64,000 nucleotides of DNA. It comes from Chitinophaga pinensis. GTDB taxonomy: Bacteria > Bacteroidota > Bacteroidia > Chitinophagales > Chitinophagaceae. The stretch lies in the NCBI RefSeq assembly GCF_007896845.1, contig NZ_VOHS01000027.1, forward strand, positions 1 through 64,000, written 5' to 3'. Positions 51,958 to 61,894 of this stretch are shown piece by piece (the first letter of the stretch is position 1; each line of letters opens with the position of its first letter). The translations under genes were made by a program, and so were the position numbers. The notes under the pieces are model-generated. The model saw nothing but the letters and a program-made list of their open reading frames with translations. It did not search any database and was not told the DNA's origin.

Positions 51958-53496
51958 ATGAAATTCCGGCAAATTGCGGCAACTGTTCTTATCAGCGCGG
52001 CAACTGCTGTTGCCAGCATCTATGCGTACAACAGGTTCCAACCCCGGCAGACAGGCCCTTATCAAAATGGATCTCAGGACATCCCTGTCAATTACGCCCG
52101 TTATATGCCAGGCGCGGAAGTGAAAAACGCGACACCGCCAACTGATTTCAGTCAGGCAGCAAAAGTGGCTGTTCCCGGCGTAGTGCACATTAAGACAAAA
52201 ATTAATCCAAGGCAGGTTAGCAATAATCTCCAGCGAAGAAGAAGCGTTTTACAGGACCTTTTTGGAGATGATTTCTTCGGAGATGAATTTCAGGGCGAAG
52301 GTGGTGGCCGTAAGTATTATGTACCCGGTCAGATGGCTTCCGGTTCCGGTGTGCTGATCTCTGACGACGGTTATATCATCACTAACAACCACGTGGTAGA
52401 CGACGCTGATGAAATAGCAGTGACGCTGAATGACTACAAGACTTACAAGGCAAAAGTTATTGGTACTGACCCTAATACAGACCTTGCAGTAATCAAGATA
52501 GAAGCGAAGAACCTTCCTTATCTATTGTATGGTAACTCTGATGATATAGAGATCGGACAGTGGGTACTGGCAGTAGGTTATCCTTTAAATCTGGAAACTA
52601 CCGTGACTGCAGGTATCGTAAGTGCAAAAGCACGTACGATCGGTATCAATAAACAAGTAAGAAGAAATGCTATCGAATCCTTCATCCAGACTGATGCTGC
52701 GGTGAATCAAGGTAATAGCGGTGGTGCATTGATCAATACTTCCGGTGAACTGATTGGTATCAACTCTGCCATCGCTTCTCCAACCGGCGCATACGCAGGT
52801 TACTCCTACGCTATTCCGGTAAATCTGGTAAAGAAAGTAGTAAATGACCTGATGAAGTATGGTAATGTACAACGTGCATATCTGGGCATCTACTATCAGG
52901 ATCCGAACAGTATTCCTGAAGAAAGATGGGAAGAAGCAGGTATCAGAAGAGATATCAACGGTGTAGCTGTTACAGGCGTAGTGGAATCTGGTTCTGCAGC
53001 TGCTGCAGGCATCAAAAAAGGCGATATCATCACAGGCATCAACGGTGTATCTACTCCGTCTATCCCACAGATGACGGAACAGATCGCACGCTACAAACCA
53101 GGTGATAAGATCAGCATCAGCTACCTGCGTGAAGGCAAACAGTTTACACAGTCTACTGTATTGAAGAATGCAGACGGTAACACTGAGATTGTGAAAAGCA
53201 GTGTACTCGATGCACTGGGTGCAGACCTCATTACACTGAATAAAGCAGATGCCGCGAAAGTAGGCGTACGCGGTGGTGTATATGTGGATAACATCAGCAG
53301 TGGTATCCTGAAGAAACAGACAAACATGAAGCGTTCCTTCATCATATTGAAAGCCGGCGGACAGCCAGTGAATTCAATTGAAGATCTGAAGAAAATACTC
53401 GACAAAGAGAAGAAAGTCCAGATGGAAGGTGTATACCCTGAATTGAATGGTGTATACTACTACAATATTGATCTGGCCAACGGACAAGAGTTCTAA
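51958..53496 (+). CDS. HtrA/DegP-family (Do) serine protease
   Basis: A 512-residue periplasmic quality-control protease. A membrane helix or uncleaved signal (FRQIAATVLISAATAVASIY) is followed by the trypsin-like domain with catalytic His145 (IITNNHVVDDA), Asp175 (NTDLAVIKI) and Ser254 (NQGNSGGALIN). Two PDZ domains follow: VTGVVESGSAAAAGIKKGDI and VYVDNISSGILKKQTNMKRS. A Gly-rich stretch (EFQGEGGGRKYY) lies in the LA-loop position. Length is usual for Bacteroidota HtrA. It has its own promoter and terminator and is not linked to a regulator. Confidence 0.95.
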   Translation: MKFRQIAATVLISAATAVASIYAYNRFQPRQTGPYQNGSQDIPVNYARYMPGAEVKNATPPTDFSQAAKVAVPGVVHIKTKINPRQVSNNLQRRRSVLQDLFGDDFFGDEFQGEGGGRKYYVPGQMASGSGVLISDDGYIITNNHVVDDADEIAVTLNDYKTYKAKVIGTDPNTDLAVIKIEAKNLPYLLYGNSDDIEIGQWVLAVGYPLNLETTVTAGIVSAKARTIGINKQVRRNAIESFIQTDAAVNQGNSGGALINTSGELIGINSAIASPTGAYAGYSYAIPVNLVKKVVNDLMKYGNVQRAYLGIYYQDPNSIPEERWEEAGIRRDINGVAVTGVVESGSAAAAGIKKGDIITGINGVSTPSIPQMTEQIARYKPGDKISISYLREGKQFTQSTVLKNADGNTEIVKSSVLDALGADLITLNKADAAKVGVRGGVYVDNISSGILKKQTNMKRSFIILKAGGQPVNSIEDLKKILDKEKKVQMEGVYPELNGVYYYNIDLANGQEF

Positions 53497-53529
53497 GGTT
53501 TCATATAGGTTTATAGGTTAAGGATGGAG

Positions 53530-53562
53530 AGTCCCGGGGTAATTACCGGGACTTTCTTTTTG
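53530..53562 (+). terminator. Rho-independent terminator after HtrA gene
   Basis: Stem AGTCCCGG (53530-53537) / CCGGGACT (53545-53552), followed by TTCTTTTTG. Confidence 0.88.
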
Positions 53563-53627
53563 TATAGAAACACAAAAAGACGCCACTACAGCGCCATTCT
53601 TAAAGTGCAGTTCCTAAATACTTTCTG

Positions 53628-54389
53628 TTATAAATTGATTACGCCTTTCAGCTGTGCGAAGAATTCGTCTTTCTTACGGGAAGAAATAGGAATGTTTTTC
53701 TGGTCGCTCATGACAACGGCCGTACCAAGACCTTTGATGATCTTTACGATATGGTGAATATTGATAAGGAAAGACTTGTGCACACGATAGAAGCCCTTAT
53801 CAGACAACATCTCTTCATATTCCTTCAGGGACTTGGAGATGAGGTGAGACACGTTGTTGATCAGCTGTATTTTAGTATAGCTGTCAAATGCTTCGCAGTA
53901 GATAATATCTTTCAGATCGATGACATTGTAACCGTCATTAACAGGGATGACTATCTTGGAGAATGCGTTATCATTGTTCTTAACGTAGTCCTTCAGGATA
54001 GAAGCCAGTTCGTTGAGGCGTCCTTTTTTGCTCTTCTTCACTTTTTCCAAAGCATCTTCTACCTCACTAACCTTGATAGGTTTGAGCAGATAATCTAATG
54101 CAGCAAATTTGATCGCCTGCAATGCATATTCCTGGAAGGCTGTAATGAAGATGACTTCGAAATTCAGGACAGGGAACATTTCCAGTAACTGGAAACCATT
54201 ATGGGGCGGCATTTCAATATCCAGAAACAGTACATCGATCTGGGTATTTTTAATCATTTCCGCCGCGTCATGAATGTTCTGCGCCTCTCCCGCTACCGTA
54301 ACATCTTTACAGTAATTCTCCAGAATATTTCGCAAAATATGGATGTTGCGGACTTCATCGTCTACGATCGCAGCTTTAATATTACTCAT
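53628..54389 (-). CDS. LytTR response regulator
   Basis: A 253-residue regulator. The receiver has the acidic pair in AIVDDEVRN, the phosphorylation site Asp57 in VLFLDIEMPP, and Lys103 in YLLKPIKV. The LytTR DNA-binding domain (about residues 145-250) has IVIPVNDGYNVIDLKDIIYC and FYRVHKSFLINIHHIVKI. It overlaps the end of the kinase gene by four bases (ATGA), so the two are translated in a coupled way. Together they form a LytS/LytTR-like system of the kind that is frequent in this phylum. Targets are unknown. Confidence 0.93.
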   Translation of the reverse strand: MSNIKAAIVDDEVRNIHILRNILENYCKDVTVAGEAQNIHDAAEMIKNTQIDVLFLDIEMPPHNGFQLLEMFPVLNFEVIFITAFQEYALQAIKFAALDYLLKPIKVSEVEDALEKVKKSKKGRLNELASILKDYVKNNDNAFSKIVIPVNDGYNVIDLKDIIYCEAFDSYTKIQLINNVSHLISKSLKEYEEMLSDKGFYRVHKSFLINIHHIVKIIKGLGTAVVMSDQKNIPISSRKKDEFFAQLKGVINL

Positions 54390-57316
54390 AACATCTTAAC
54401 AATGGGAATCAGTATTTCAACCAGGGTACCCTCCTTATTGCCGAAACCAGACTTAAATTTATCAATTATTTCTAACTTTCCAACATTTCCATTAAAAGAT
54501 TTTATAATCTGCAACCTTTCCCTAATCACACTCAAAGCGGTGGATTCGTGCTTTATCAGACGGCCACTTTTGATTTCATTGGCACGTTCCCAACCTATTC
54601 CATCATCGTCTACGGAGCAGTATAACATATCCTCCCGGAGCACTAGTTTCATTTCCAGTCTGCCGCTGCCATTTTTAGGCGCCAGTCCATGTTTGATAGC
54701 ATTTTCCACAATAGGCTGGATAATCATAGGAGGTATATAGATCGTATAATCTTTCAGGTCATCCTGTAAAATAAACTGGTAGGTGAACACATTCGCGAAT
54801 CGGATCTTTTCCAGCTCGATATACCGGGTCAGGAAAGCGATCTCTTCTTCCAGTGAGATATGCGACTTCCGGGAGTTGTTCAACATCTGCCGCATCAGGG
54901 TGGCAAAGTCAGCCAGGAAGTTGAGCGCCTGTTTTTCTTCTTTTTCCATGATCAGGTGTTGCACTGAATTCAGGGAGTTGAAGATAAAGTGAGGGTTCAT
55001 CTGATTGGTCAGGGCTTTAGCTTCCAGTTCAGCGATCCTTCTGTTGTACTCTGTCTTACGCATTTCCGCCCGCTGGATTCGCCTGATCACATCTCTCAAT
55101 ACAAAAGCTACCAATGTCAATCCGAGGAGGATAACAATCCCCCTTGCCCACCACTGCTGATACCAGCGTGGTAGTATCGTTACCGTAATGATTACGGGCT
55201 GGCTCCAGTTGCTTCTATATTTTCTTGCCCTTATCTGCAACTGATAGGTATCTGGCTGCAGGTCCGGGAAAGGTACGATATTGGACATTGTTGTGATCCA
55301 TCCGCTTGAGGTATCGCTGGAAAAGTTGTACTGGTACTCAACGAGATCAGGCAGATCATAGGCGATAGCGCCAAATTCTACCTCAAAAGAGGCTTTCCTC
55401 TGATACAGGAGTACAAACTGTTTACCCGGCAGATAAGTGCTGTCTCCATAGCGTACATGATTCAGATAAATAGCCGGCGGCACTGTATCTACAGGCATCT
55501 TATCATCCTGAAAATAACTGAGACCGTTGGAGGTAGCTATATATAAGATGCCTTGCTGGTAATATACCCCGCGGGTATCATCACTCATCAGGCCATCATT
55601 CGAATTAATATTCCGGATCAGGGTCTGGGTTTTGACATCAATGACGGAAACGCCTTTGTTGGTCGAAACGTACAACCGGCCGATACCATCGTAGTATAAC
55701 TGCTGACAGATATCGCTGACCAGTTTATCTGCAGTACTCAGGTGTTTGATCACCTGATTATTGTGCAGTACATATAAACCATGGTCGCTGGTACCAATCC
55801 AGAGGTTACCATCAATCCATTTCAGGTCCTTAATACTTCTGTGCAGGGAGGAATCTTCTCCGGGTATACGTAAGGTGCGTAAAGCATCATTTCCATACAG
55901 CAGTCCTGCATTTGTACCTACATAGTAAGCGGAATCATTGATACTGGTAATGGAAGTAATCAGATCATCTTCCACCCCTACGCTGTAGTTATCTGTGATC
56001 ACCTGATCTTTGGTCACCAGCCTGATTTTCCCTCCGGGAGCGATATCTACGTCTTTTAAAGCCTTGACTGGTTTCAGCAATGAGGCTTTTTGCTTTAGTG
56101 TATTAAATACAAACAGCCCATTATCTGAGCCGATCAGCATTTCATTGGGCTTATAAGGCAGTATACTGATTATGCTGTTACGGCCACTGGTGGTATCCAG
56201 ATTAAACTGGCGTATCTTATTATTATTGTCGATGGTATTGAGTACCCCGGCGTTTTGTCCGACCAGCAGAGTCTCCGTTTTCGGATCTTTGGCAATACTA
56301 AAAATGGAGTGTGAATATAGTCCGTTGGTATTGTCGAGGTAATTGAAGTAGAAATTCTTGTAGGGGATGTTATATACACCGTCTCCGAAGGTGGTGATCC
56401 AGATGTTACCATCACGGTCTTTAAGGAGTGAGGTGATATAGTGATTCTGCAGCAGCTTAACCGGATTCCTTTCTCCCTTAAAAAACCCTTTCAGATAATA
56501 CAATGCCCGGGGTGTACCAATCCAGAGGTTATCGTTATCGACACAGATATTGCTGATCTCTTCCCGGATACCCCAGTCATCGCCATTGAAAAAGCAGACA
56601 GCTTCTTTATTGCTGTAGGTATAAAGATTATTATCAACGATGATCACCGGATAAGAGCGGGCTCTTTCAACTGCCGCACGTTCCATGGGAAAGCTGCAGG
56701 AGGTGAGAATACGTTGATCGGGGTTGTAACCATCTCTCAGGTTGACCATGTTAAAGTATGGCTGCAACGGCTTGAAGATGGTATCGTTACGGAGAAAATA
56801 AAAAAGGTCAGTACGTTGCGCACCGAGTTTATCGTAGGTCGTCTTTCTACCACTATATTGAATAATCCTGTTATCCGTATTAAGGAACCAGATAAAACCG
56901 GCATAATCTTCAAACATGAACTGCATGTACTGTCCGCGGGCGTCCACGTGCAGGGAAGAGTCATTCTGTCCGGTATGAATAGTAGAGTTCCAGTAGAAAG
57001 AAGGTTGTCCGTTGAGGGTAGAAAACCAGACGCGCCCTTTGGAATCGGCGGAGAGTTTTACGACGTCATTGTCGGTGAGACCGTCTTTTTTAGAATAATT
57101 GCGAAAGCGTTTTCCGTCAAATTTACTGACACCTGTGGGGGTAGCAAACCATATAAATCCTTCCTTATCCTGTACTACAGCGTAGACAGTGGCATTCGCC
57201 AGGCCATCCTTCACGTTGTAGTTACGGATCATGAGCCCCTGAGCAACAGCATGGTAACCTGTGGTCAGGACCATTAACATCCACCATAAGAATATGTAAC
57301 GGACTTTAGGCATCAA
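54386..57316 (-). CDS. Two-component sensor kinase with beta-propeller and Y_Y_Y domains
   Basis: A 976-residue sensor. Signal peptide ends at about HAVAQ. Residues 27-640 form two-component-regulator propeller repeats (DGLANATVYAVVQDKEGFIW, DGLTDNDVVKLSADSKGRVW, DGNIWITTFGDGVY, WIDGNLWIGTSDHGLYV). A Y_Y_Y domain (about 655-715) precedes one membrane helix (about 724-742). The cytoplasmic His_kinase domain has the phospho-acceptor His776 in QMNPHFIFNSLNSVQ, and the ATPase part has QPIVENAIKHG and VDDDGIGWERA. Unlike the hybrid systems that control polysaccharide loci, it has no fused regulator. Its partner is the LytTR gene overlapping its 3' end. The ligand is unknown. Confidence 0.94.
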   Translation of the reverse strand: MMPKVRYIFLWWMLMVLTTGYHAVAQGLMIRNYNVKDGLANATVYAVVQDKEGFIWFATPTGVSKFDGKRFRNYSKKDGLTDNDVVKLSADSKGRVWFSTLNGQPSFYWNSTIHTGQNDSSLHVDARGQYMQFMFEDYAGFIWFLNTDNRIIQYSGRKTTYDKLGAQRTDLFYFLRNDTIFKPLQPYFNMVNLRDGYNPDQRILTSCSFPMERAAVERARSYPVIIVDNNLYTYSNKEAVCFFNGDDWGIREEISNICVDNDNLWIGTPRALYYLKGFFKGERNPVKLLQNHYITSLLKDRDGNIWITTFGDGVYNIPYKNFYFNYLDNTNGLYSHSIFSIAKDPKTETLLVGQNAGVLNTIDNNNKIRQFNLDTTSGRNSIISILPYKPNEMLIGSDNGLFVFNTLKQKASLLKPVKALKDVDIAPGGKIRLVTKDQVITDNYSVGVEDDLITSITSINDSAYYVGTNAGLLYGNDALRTLRIPGEDSSLHRSIKDLKWIDGNLWIGTSDHGLYVLHNNQVIKHLSTADKLVSDICQQLYYDGIGRLYVSTNKGVSVIDVKTQTLIRNINSNDGLMSDDTRGVYYQQGILYIATSNGLSYFQDDKMPVDTVPPAIYLNHVRYGDSTYLPGKQFVLLYQRKASFEVEFGAIAYDLPDLVEYQYNFSSDTSSGWITTMSNIVPFPDLQPDTYQLQIRARKYRSNWSQPVIITVTILPRWYQQWWARGIVILLGLTLVAFVLRDVIRRIQRAEMRKTEYNRRIAELEAKALTNQMNPHFIFNSLNSVQHLIMEKEEKQALNFLADFATLMRQMLNNSRKSHISLEEEIAFLTRYIELEKIRFANVFTYQFILQDDLKDYTIYIPPMIIQPIVENAIKHGLAPKNGSGRLEMKLVLREDMLYCSVDDDGIGWERANEIKSGRLIKHESTALSVIRERLQIIKSFNGNVGKLEIIDKFKSGFGNKEGTLVEILIPIVKML

Positions 57317-57333
57317 GACGGGTCGGATTTTGA

Positions 57334-57376
57334 TTAAAAAACCGGCAGTACCACCTGACTAATGGGTACTGCCGGC
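57334..57376 (-). terminator. Terminator after proS
   Basis: Stem CCGGCAGTACC (57341-57351) / GGTACTGCCGG with an 11-base loop. On the minus strand it ends in a T-run. Confidence 0.85.
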
Positions 57377-57383
57377 AAGTCTT

Positions 57384-58865
57384 TTAATAAGCACGTGCAA
57401 AGAGAACACGCTGAGTAGACGGTTTGCCTGTAAGGATACAGGTACCAGCCTCCTGTTTATTGTTCAAAGGAATGCAACGGATGGTTGCTTTTGTAAGTTC
57501 CTTGATCTTTTCTTCCGTTTCAGTTGTGCCGTCCCAATGTGCAGCGATGAAGCCTGTTTTCTCATCCAGCAGACGTTCGAATTCTTCCATCGTGTCAGCA
57601 GGTGTGATATGCTCATCTCTGAATTTAAGCGCTTTATTGTACATCTCTGTCTGGATATCCTGCAGTAATGTACCGATACGTTCTGCGAGACCGTCCAGAG
57701 ACAGGCTTTCTTTAGTTTTCGTATCGCGGCGGGCTACTTCTGCAACGTTGTTTTCCAGGTCGCGTGCGCCCAGAGCGATACGTACAGGTACGCCTTTCAT
57801 TTCATATTCTGCAAATTTCCATCCCGGACGGGCATTGTCAGAATCGTCATATTTCACACGGATACCAGCCTTTTTCAGATCAGCCATGATCTCATGTACT
57901 TTTGCATCGATCTTGCTTTTCTGCTCATCTCCTTTGTAAATAGGAACGATCACTACCTGCAATGGCGCGATACGCGGAGGCAGTACCAGACCATCATCAT
58001 CACTGTGTGCCATTACCAGCGCACCGATCAGACGGGTGGATACCCCCCATGAGGTGGCCCATACATATTCCTGTTTATTCTCTTTATTGGAGAATTTCAC
58101 GTCGAATGCTTTTGCGAAGTTCTGACCCAGAAAGTGGGAAGTACCAGCCTGCAGAGCTTTACCGTCCTGCATCAGGGCTTCGATACAATAAGTATCCAAT
58201 GCACCGGCAAAACGTTCAGCAGGTGATTTCACTCCTCTTACTACCGGCAACGCCATATAGTTTTCTGCAAAGTCAGCATATACTTCCAGCATCTGTTTGG
58301 TCTCAGCGATCGCTTCTTCAGCAGTAGCGTGCGCTGTATGACCTTCCTGCCACAGGAACTCAGCTGTACGCAGGAACAGACGGGTACGCATTTCCCAGCG
58401 TACAACGTTCGCCCACTGATTAATCAGCAGCGGCAGGTCACGGTAAGACTGGATCCAGTCTTTATATGTATTCCAGATAATCGTTTCAGAAGTAGGACGA
58501 ACGATCAGTTCTTCCTCCAGTTTAGCTTCCGGATCTACCACCAGTCCTTTCACATTCGGGTCCGGATTCTGCATCAGACGGTGGTGTGTCACTACTGCAC
58601 ATTCTTTGGCAAAGCCATCTACGTGCTCAGCTTCTTTACTGAGAAAGCTTTTGGGTATGAATAAGGGGAAATAAGCGTTCTGATGTCCTGTCTCTTTGAA
58701 TTTCGCGTCAAGCACGTCTCTCATGCCTTCCCAGAGGGCAAAACCGTATGGTTTTATCACCATACAACCTCTCACAGCAGAATAATCTGCTAATCCTCCT
58801 TTAAGAATCAAATCATTGTACCATTGTGAATAATCTTCAGAACGGGCTGTGATCTCTTTACTCAT
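57384..58865 (-). CDS. proS: Proline--tRNA ligase (type 3, ProS)
   Basis: Class II aminoacyl-tRNA synthetase of the short archaeal/eukaryotic-like type (493 residues), which lacks the inserted editing domain. Motif 2 and 3 blocks are visible: [60 protein letters not shown] and [17 protein letters not shown]. The anticodon-binding region includes [20 protein letters not shown] and the family ending LFARAY. It is monocistronic and leftward, diverging from the Gly/Tyr-rich lipoprotein, with a 230-bp AT-rich region between. Confidence 0.97.
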   Translation of the reverse strand: MSKEITARSEDYSQWYNDLILKGGLADYSAVRGCMVIKPYGFALWEGMRDVLDAKFKETGHQNAYFPLFIPKSFLSKEAEHVDGFAKECAVVTHHRLMQNPDPNVKGLVVDPEAKLEEELIVRPTSETIIWNTYKDWIQSYRDLPLLINQWANVVRWEMRTRLFLRTAEFLWQEGHTAHATAEEAIAETKQMLEVYADFAENYMALPVVRGVKSPAERFAGALDTYCIEALMQDGKALQAGTSHFLGQNFAKAFDVKFSNKENKQEYVWATSWGVSTRLIGALVMAHSDDDGLVLPPRIAPLQVVIVPIYKGDEQKSKIDAKVHEIMADLKKAGIRVKYDDSDNARPGWKFAEYEMKGVPVRIALGARDLENNVAEVARRDTKTKESLSLDGLAERIGTLLQDIQTEMYNKALKFRDEHITPADTMEEFERLLDEKTGFIAAHWDGTTETEEKIKELTKATIRCIPLNNKQEAGTCILTGKPSTQRVLFARAY

Positions 58866-59097
58866 ATGATAATTGAAATATTTATAATCTTGTCTGGTAC
58901 AATATATTAATTTGGCTTAATATTTGCACTAAATATATTACCAAAAGGTAAAATGTCACAAACCTACATGAAAATCAGAAACGTGCAAACAATTTGATAA
59001 AATATTATGAGTGGTTAGATATTATTGTAGCATTAACCTTTCTTTGAGTTAAAATAGTGTAAATTTACTATAGAAATCAGGCTAAAAAATTCCGACA

Positions 59098-60123
59098 ATG
59101 AAATCAATTCCATACCTTGCTTTGTTGGCTACGCTTATATTAGGCGGTTGCTCCTCAGCATACAAAACCACGCAAACGCCAGATGACGTTTACTACTCTC
59201 CGAGAGTGAAACCCGACTACGGAGGTAACAATAATCGCAACGATGATAACGTTGCTTATGCAGATACAAATGGTGACGGTACCTATGTTACATATGATGA
59301 TGAGGATCAGGGCGATTACTCCCGTCGTATAGACATGTTCAACCGTAATTATAAAGGTTCTTACTACGATTACTATTCTCCGAACGTATACTCATCAGGT
59401 TTCTACGGTAGTCCATACTACGGTAGCGGCTGGGGTATGAGCGGCTTCTATGGTTCTCCGGGCTGGGGCGGTGGATGGGGTTACCCATACTACGGTTCTT
59501 ACTGGGGTCCTTCTCTCAGCATCGGCATTGGCTACGGCTGGGGCGGTGGATGGGGATACAACCCATGGAACAGCTGGGGTTACTATAGCCCATGGTACGG
59601 TGGTTACTACGGTGGCGGATACTACGGTTATCCGGGTTACTGGGGTGGTCATGGAGGTGGATACTACGGTTACTCTTCTCCAGGTCGTCGTACACGCGGA
59701 AGCTTTGGTTCTTCCTACCCTACCAGAGTTGTAGGTGGTACTACTCCTAATCCAGGTGGCCGTACCGGCAGAACTGATTATACACCTTCCAGAAGAACAG
59801 TCGGAACTAATCCTGGTGGTCGTGTTGTAACAGGTGGTTCTAACTCAAACAGTGGTGGCAGAAACAGTGGTGATGGTTATTACACACCAAGAAGATCTTT
59901 CACACCTTCAGCCGGCGAACGTCCTGTAGGTAATGACGGCGGTGGTCGCAGCAGCGGTTCATACAATCCTCCTACAAGATCTTATCAGCCTTCACAACAG
60001 CCACAACGTTCTTATACTCCGGCTCCATCTTATAGCCCGCCTACCAGATCAGTTGGCGGTGGTGGTGGAGGTTCTGTTGGCGGCGGCGGCGGTGGTAGCC
60101 GTGGCGGACGGGGCAGAAACTAA
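59098..60123 (+). CDS. Gly/Tyr/Ser/Arg-rich lipoprotein, low complexity
   Basis: A 341-residue lipoprotein: signal MKSIPYLALLATLILGGC, lipobox LGGC. Residues about 85-200 are extremely rich in Gly, Tyr, Trp, Ser and Pro (for example YGSPYYGSGWGMSGFYGSPG and YGWGGGWGYNPWNSWGYYSP). From about 200 onward the protein turns into Arg/Ser/Gly/Thr/Pro repeats (TPSRRTVG, TPRRSF, PPTRS) and ends in long Gly runs (RSVGGGGGGSVGGGGGGSRG). This is typical of an intrinsically disordered, sticky surface protein. Homologous proteins next to proS are sometimes mislabelled prolyl-tRNA synthetase. No known enzyme domain. Confidence 0.82.
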   Translation: MKSIPYLALLATLILGGCSSAYKTTQTPDDVYYSPRVKPDYGGNNNRNDDNVAYADTNGDGTYVTYDDEDQGDYSRRIDMFNRNYKGSYYDYYSPNVYSSGFYGSPYYGSGWGMSGFYGSPGWGGGWGYPYYGSYWGPSLSIGIGYGWGGGWGYNPWNSWGYYSPWYGGYYGGGYYGYPGYWGGHGGGYYGYSSPGRRTRGSFGSSYPTRVVGGTTPNPGGRTGRTDYTPSRRTVGTNPGGRVVTGGSNSNSGGRNSGDGYYTPRRSFTPSAGERPVGNDGGGRSSGSYNPPTRSYQPSQQPQRSYTPAPSYSPPTRSVGGGGGGSVGGGGGGSRGGRGRN

Positions 60124-60159
60124 TCTTACAAATGATTTGATCATTGATATTCTTAACTG

Positions 60160-60191
60160 TACCCTGGTCTAAAAGCCAGGGTATTTTTTAA
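60160..60191 (+). terminator. Rho-independent terminator after Gly/Tyr-rich lipoprotein
   Basis: Stem TACCCTGG (60160-60167) / CCAGGGTA (60176-60183), followed by six T. Confidence 0.9.
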
Positions 60192-60214
60192 CCCTTACCC
60201 TTTAATTCTACTAT

Positions 60215-61801
60215 ATGATTAAAAGAATGGTGGTTGCCATTGCATTGACAGGGACATGTGTTTCCCTTCATGCGCAAAATATAGACGACGCTTTAAGATT
60301 CAGCACCAGTTCACCTTCAGGTACAACAAGGGGTCAATCGATAGGTAGCGCACTGGGAGCGCTGGGCGGCGAGCCGTCTTCTATGTATGCGAACCCTGCT
60401 TCAGTCGGTTTTTTCAGAACAAATGATTTCTCCTTTACAGTAGGCCTTCAGAATATTAACAACAAAGGTACCTACCTCGGTACTACAGACAGCGACAACA
60501 AGTTTATTCCGCTTGTCTCCAATATCAGCATGATATTCGGTGGCAGGAGAAAAAGACCAGATAGTAAATGGCAGAACTTCAGCTTTGGGCTGGGGCTGAA
60601 CCGTACACAGAATTACAATGAAAGAATTTATTATACCGGCGATAACAGAAGTTCGTCTCTTTCACTGAACTACTACCTTGACGCGGAAGCTGCAGGTGTA
60701 ACTGATCCGGACAATGAACTGGGTGGTTCTTCGACTATCGGCTCACTGGCACATACGTCTGCACTCGCCTATCAGACCGGGCTGATCTCTCCTTACCTGG
60801 ATGGTAATAACCAACCGGATGGTTTCTTCTATTCTGCAGCACAGGCGACAGACAGAAGCATCTATGTTAAACAGGAAAATATCATCAATGCCAGAGGCGG
60901 TTCTAATGAAATATCATTTGCGTTCGGTGCGAACTATGATGATAAAATGTACCTCGGTGGTAGTGTGAATATTCCAACCATCACCTACAAACATGACAGG
61001 ACCTGGAAGGAAACCAATCTGAACACCACTGCTACAGATCTGAATAGCTTCGATGTGACAGAAACGCTGAAATCAGAAGGTACAGGTATTAACCTGAAAA
61101 TAGGTGGTATCTTCAAACCGATCAAATCACTCAACCTCGGTGCGACTTTCCATAGCCCATCCTGGATGACATTCACTGATACTTACAGAACAGATATGAC
61201 TACCTCCACCAAAACATTGGGTGTACGTTCCTTCTCTTCTGTAGATACTTACGACGGCTATTCTGACGAATCCAAATACACGCTCAGAACTCCATGGAAA
61301 GGCATATTAAGTGCGACTTACCTGTTCAGTCCTTCTGCTGATACCAGAAAACCAACAGGCTTCCTTTCCTTCGACTATGAGTATATGGATTATACATCCA
61401 TGAGATTGCGTTTCCGCAATGACCAGTCATTTGACAAAGCTGATTCAGATGCGCGCAATGAGGCGATTAAAGCTACTTACAAAGGTGTTTCTAACATCCG
61501 TGTAGGTGGTGAACTAAAACTGCATGTTATCGCCTTCAGACTAGGTTATTCATTATACGCAAGCCCTTACAAGAACAGCGCGATCGATGGTAAACGTGAA
61601 TTCTATACCGGAGGTATCGGTTACAGAAATCGTGGTTTCTATATGGATCTGGGTCTGGTATGGGGCAATAATACCCGTTCTAACCAGCCATATGTACTGG
61701 CTTCCAATGCTGATCCTGAGGATCATTATACAACTCCGGCAGCAGCTTCTATTAAGAGCCAATCTACTAATGTGAATGCAACTTTCGGATGGAAGTTCTG
61801 A
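60215..61801 (+). CDS. FadL/OMPP1-like outer-membrane protein
   Basis: A 528-residue protein with signal peptide (MIKRMVVAIALTGTCVSLHAQ) and beta-barrel pattern to the end (NVNATFGWKF, a Phe-terminated last strand). The N-terminal region, GTTRGQSIGSALGALGGEPS and SMYANPASVGFFRTNDFSF, resembles the hatch sequence of OMPP1/FadL/TodX transporters, including the NPAS motif. Such proteins transport hydrophobic compounds, and in Bacteroidota related ones (PorV-like) act in secretion. The substrate is unknown. It is likely monocistronic, between two terminators. Confidence 0.88.
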   Translation: MIKRMVVAIALTGTCVSLHAQNIDDALRFSTSSPSGTTRGQSIGSALGALGGEPSSMYANPASVGFFRTNDFSFTVGLQNINNKGTYLGTTDSDNKFIPLVSNISMIFGGRRKRPDSKWQNFSFGLGLNRTQNYNERIYYTGDNRSSSLSLNYYLDAEAAGVTDPDNELGGSSTIGSLAHTSALAYQTGLISPYLDGNNQPDGFFYSAAQATDRSIYVKQENIINARGGSNEISFAFGANYDDKMYLGGSVNIPTITYKHDRTWKETNLNTTATDLNSFDVTETLKSEGTGINLKIGGIFKPIKSLNLGATFHSPSWMTFTDTYRTDMTTSTKTLGVRSFSSVDTYDGYSDESKYTLRTPWKGILSATYLFSPSADTRKPTGFLSFDYEYMDYTSMRLRFRNDQSFDKADSDARNEAIKATYKGVSNIRVGGELKLHVIAFRLGYSLYASPYKNSAIDGKREFYTGGIGYRNRGFYMDLGLVWGNNTRSNQPYVLASNADPEDHYTTPAAASIKSQSTNVNATFGWKF

Positions 61802-61823
61802 TAATTCAGCATCAGGAATGATA

Positions 61824-61864
61824 AAAAGAAACGCGCTTCAAGTAACTTGAAGCGCGTTTCTTTT
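61824..61864. terminator. Bidirectional terminator between FadL-like gene and miaA
   Basis: Almost perfect palindrome: AAAAGAAACGCGCTTCAAGT, and its reverse complement follows with practically no loop. A and T runs at the ends serve both convergent genes. Confidence 0.88.
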
Positions 61865-61894
61865 AGACCAAAATATTGACTTGTAATTCCTGAT

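Noticed and set aside
56441-57277. 278-codon plus-strand frame inside the propeller kinase
   Set aside because: The kinase is certain on the minus strand with repeated propeller motifs; this is its shadow.
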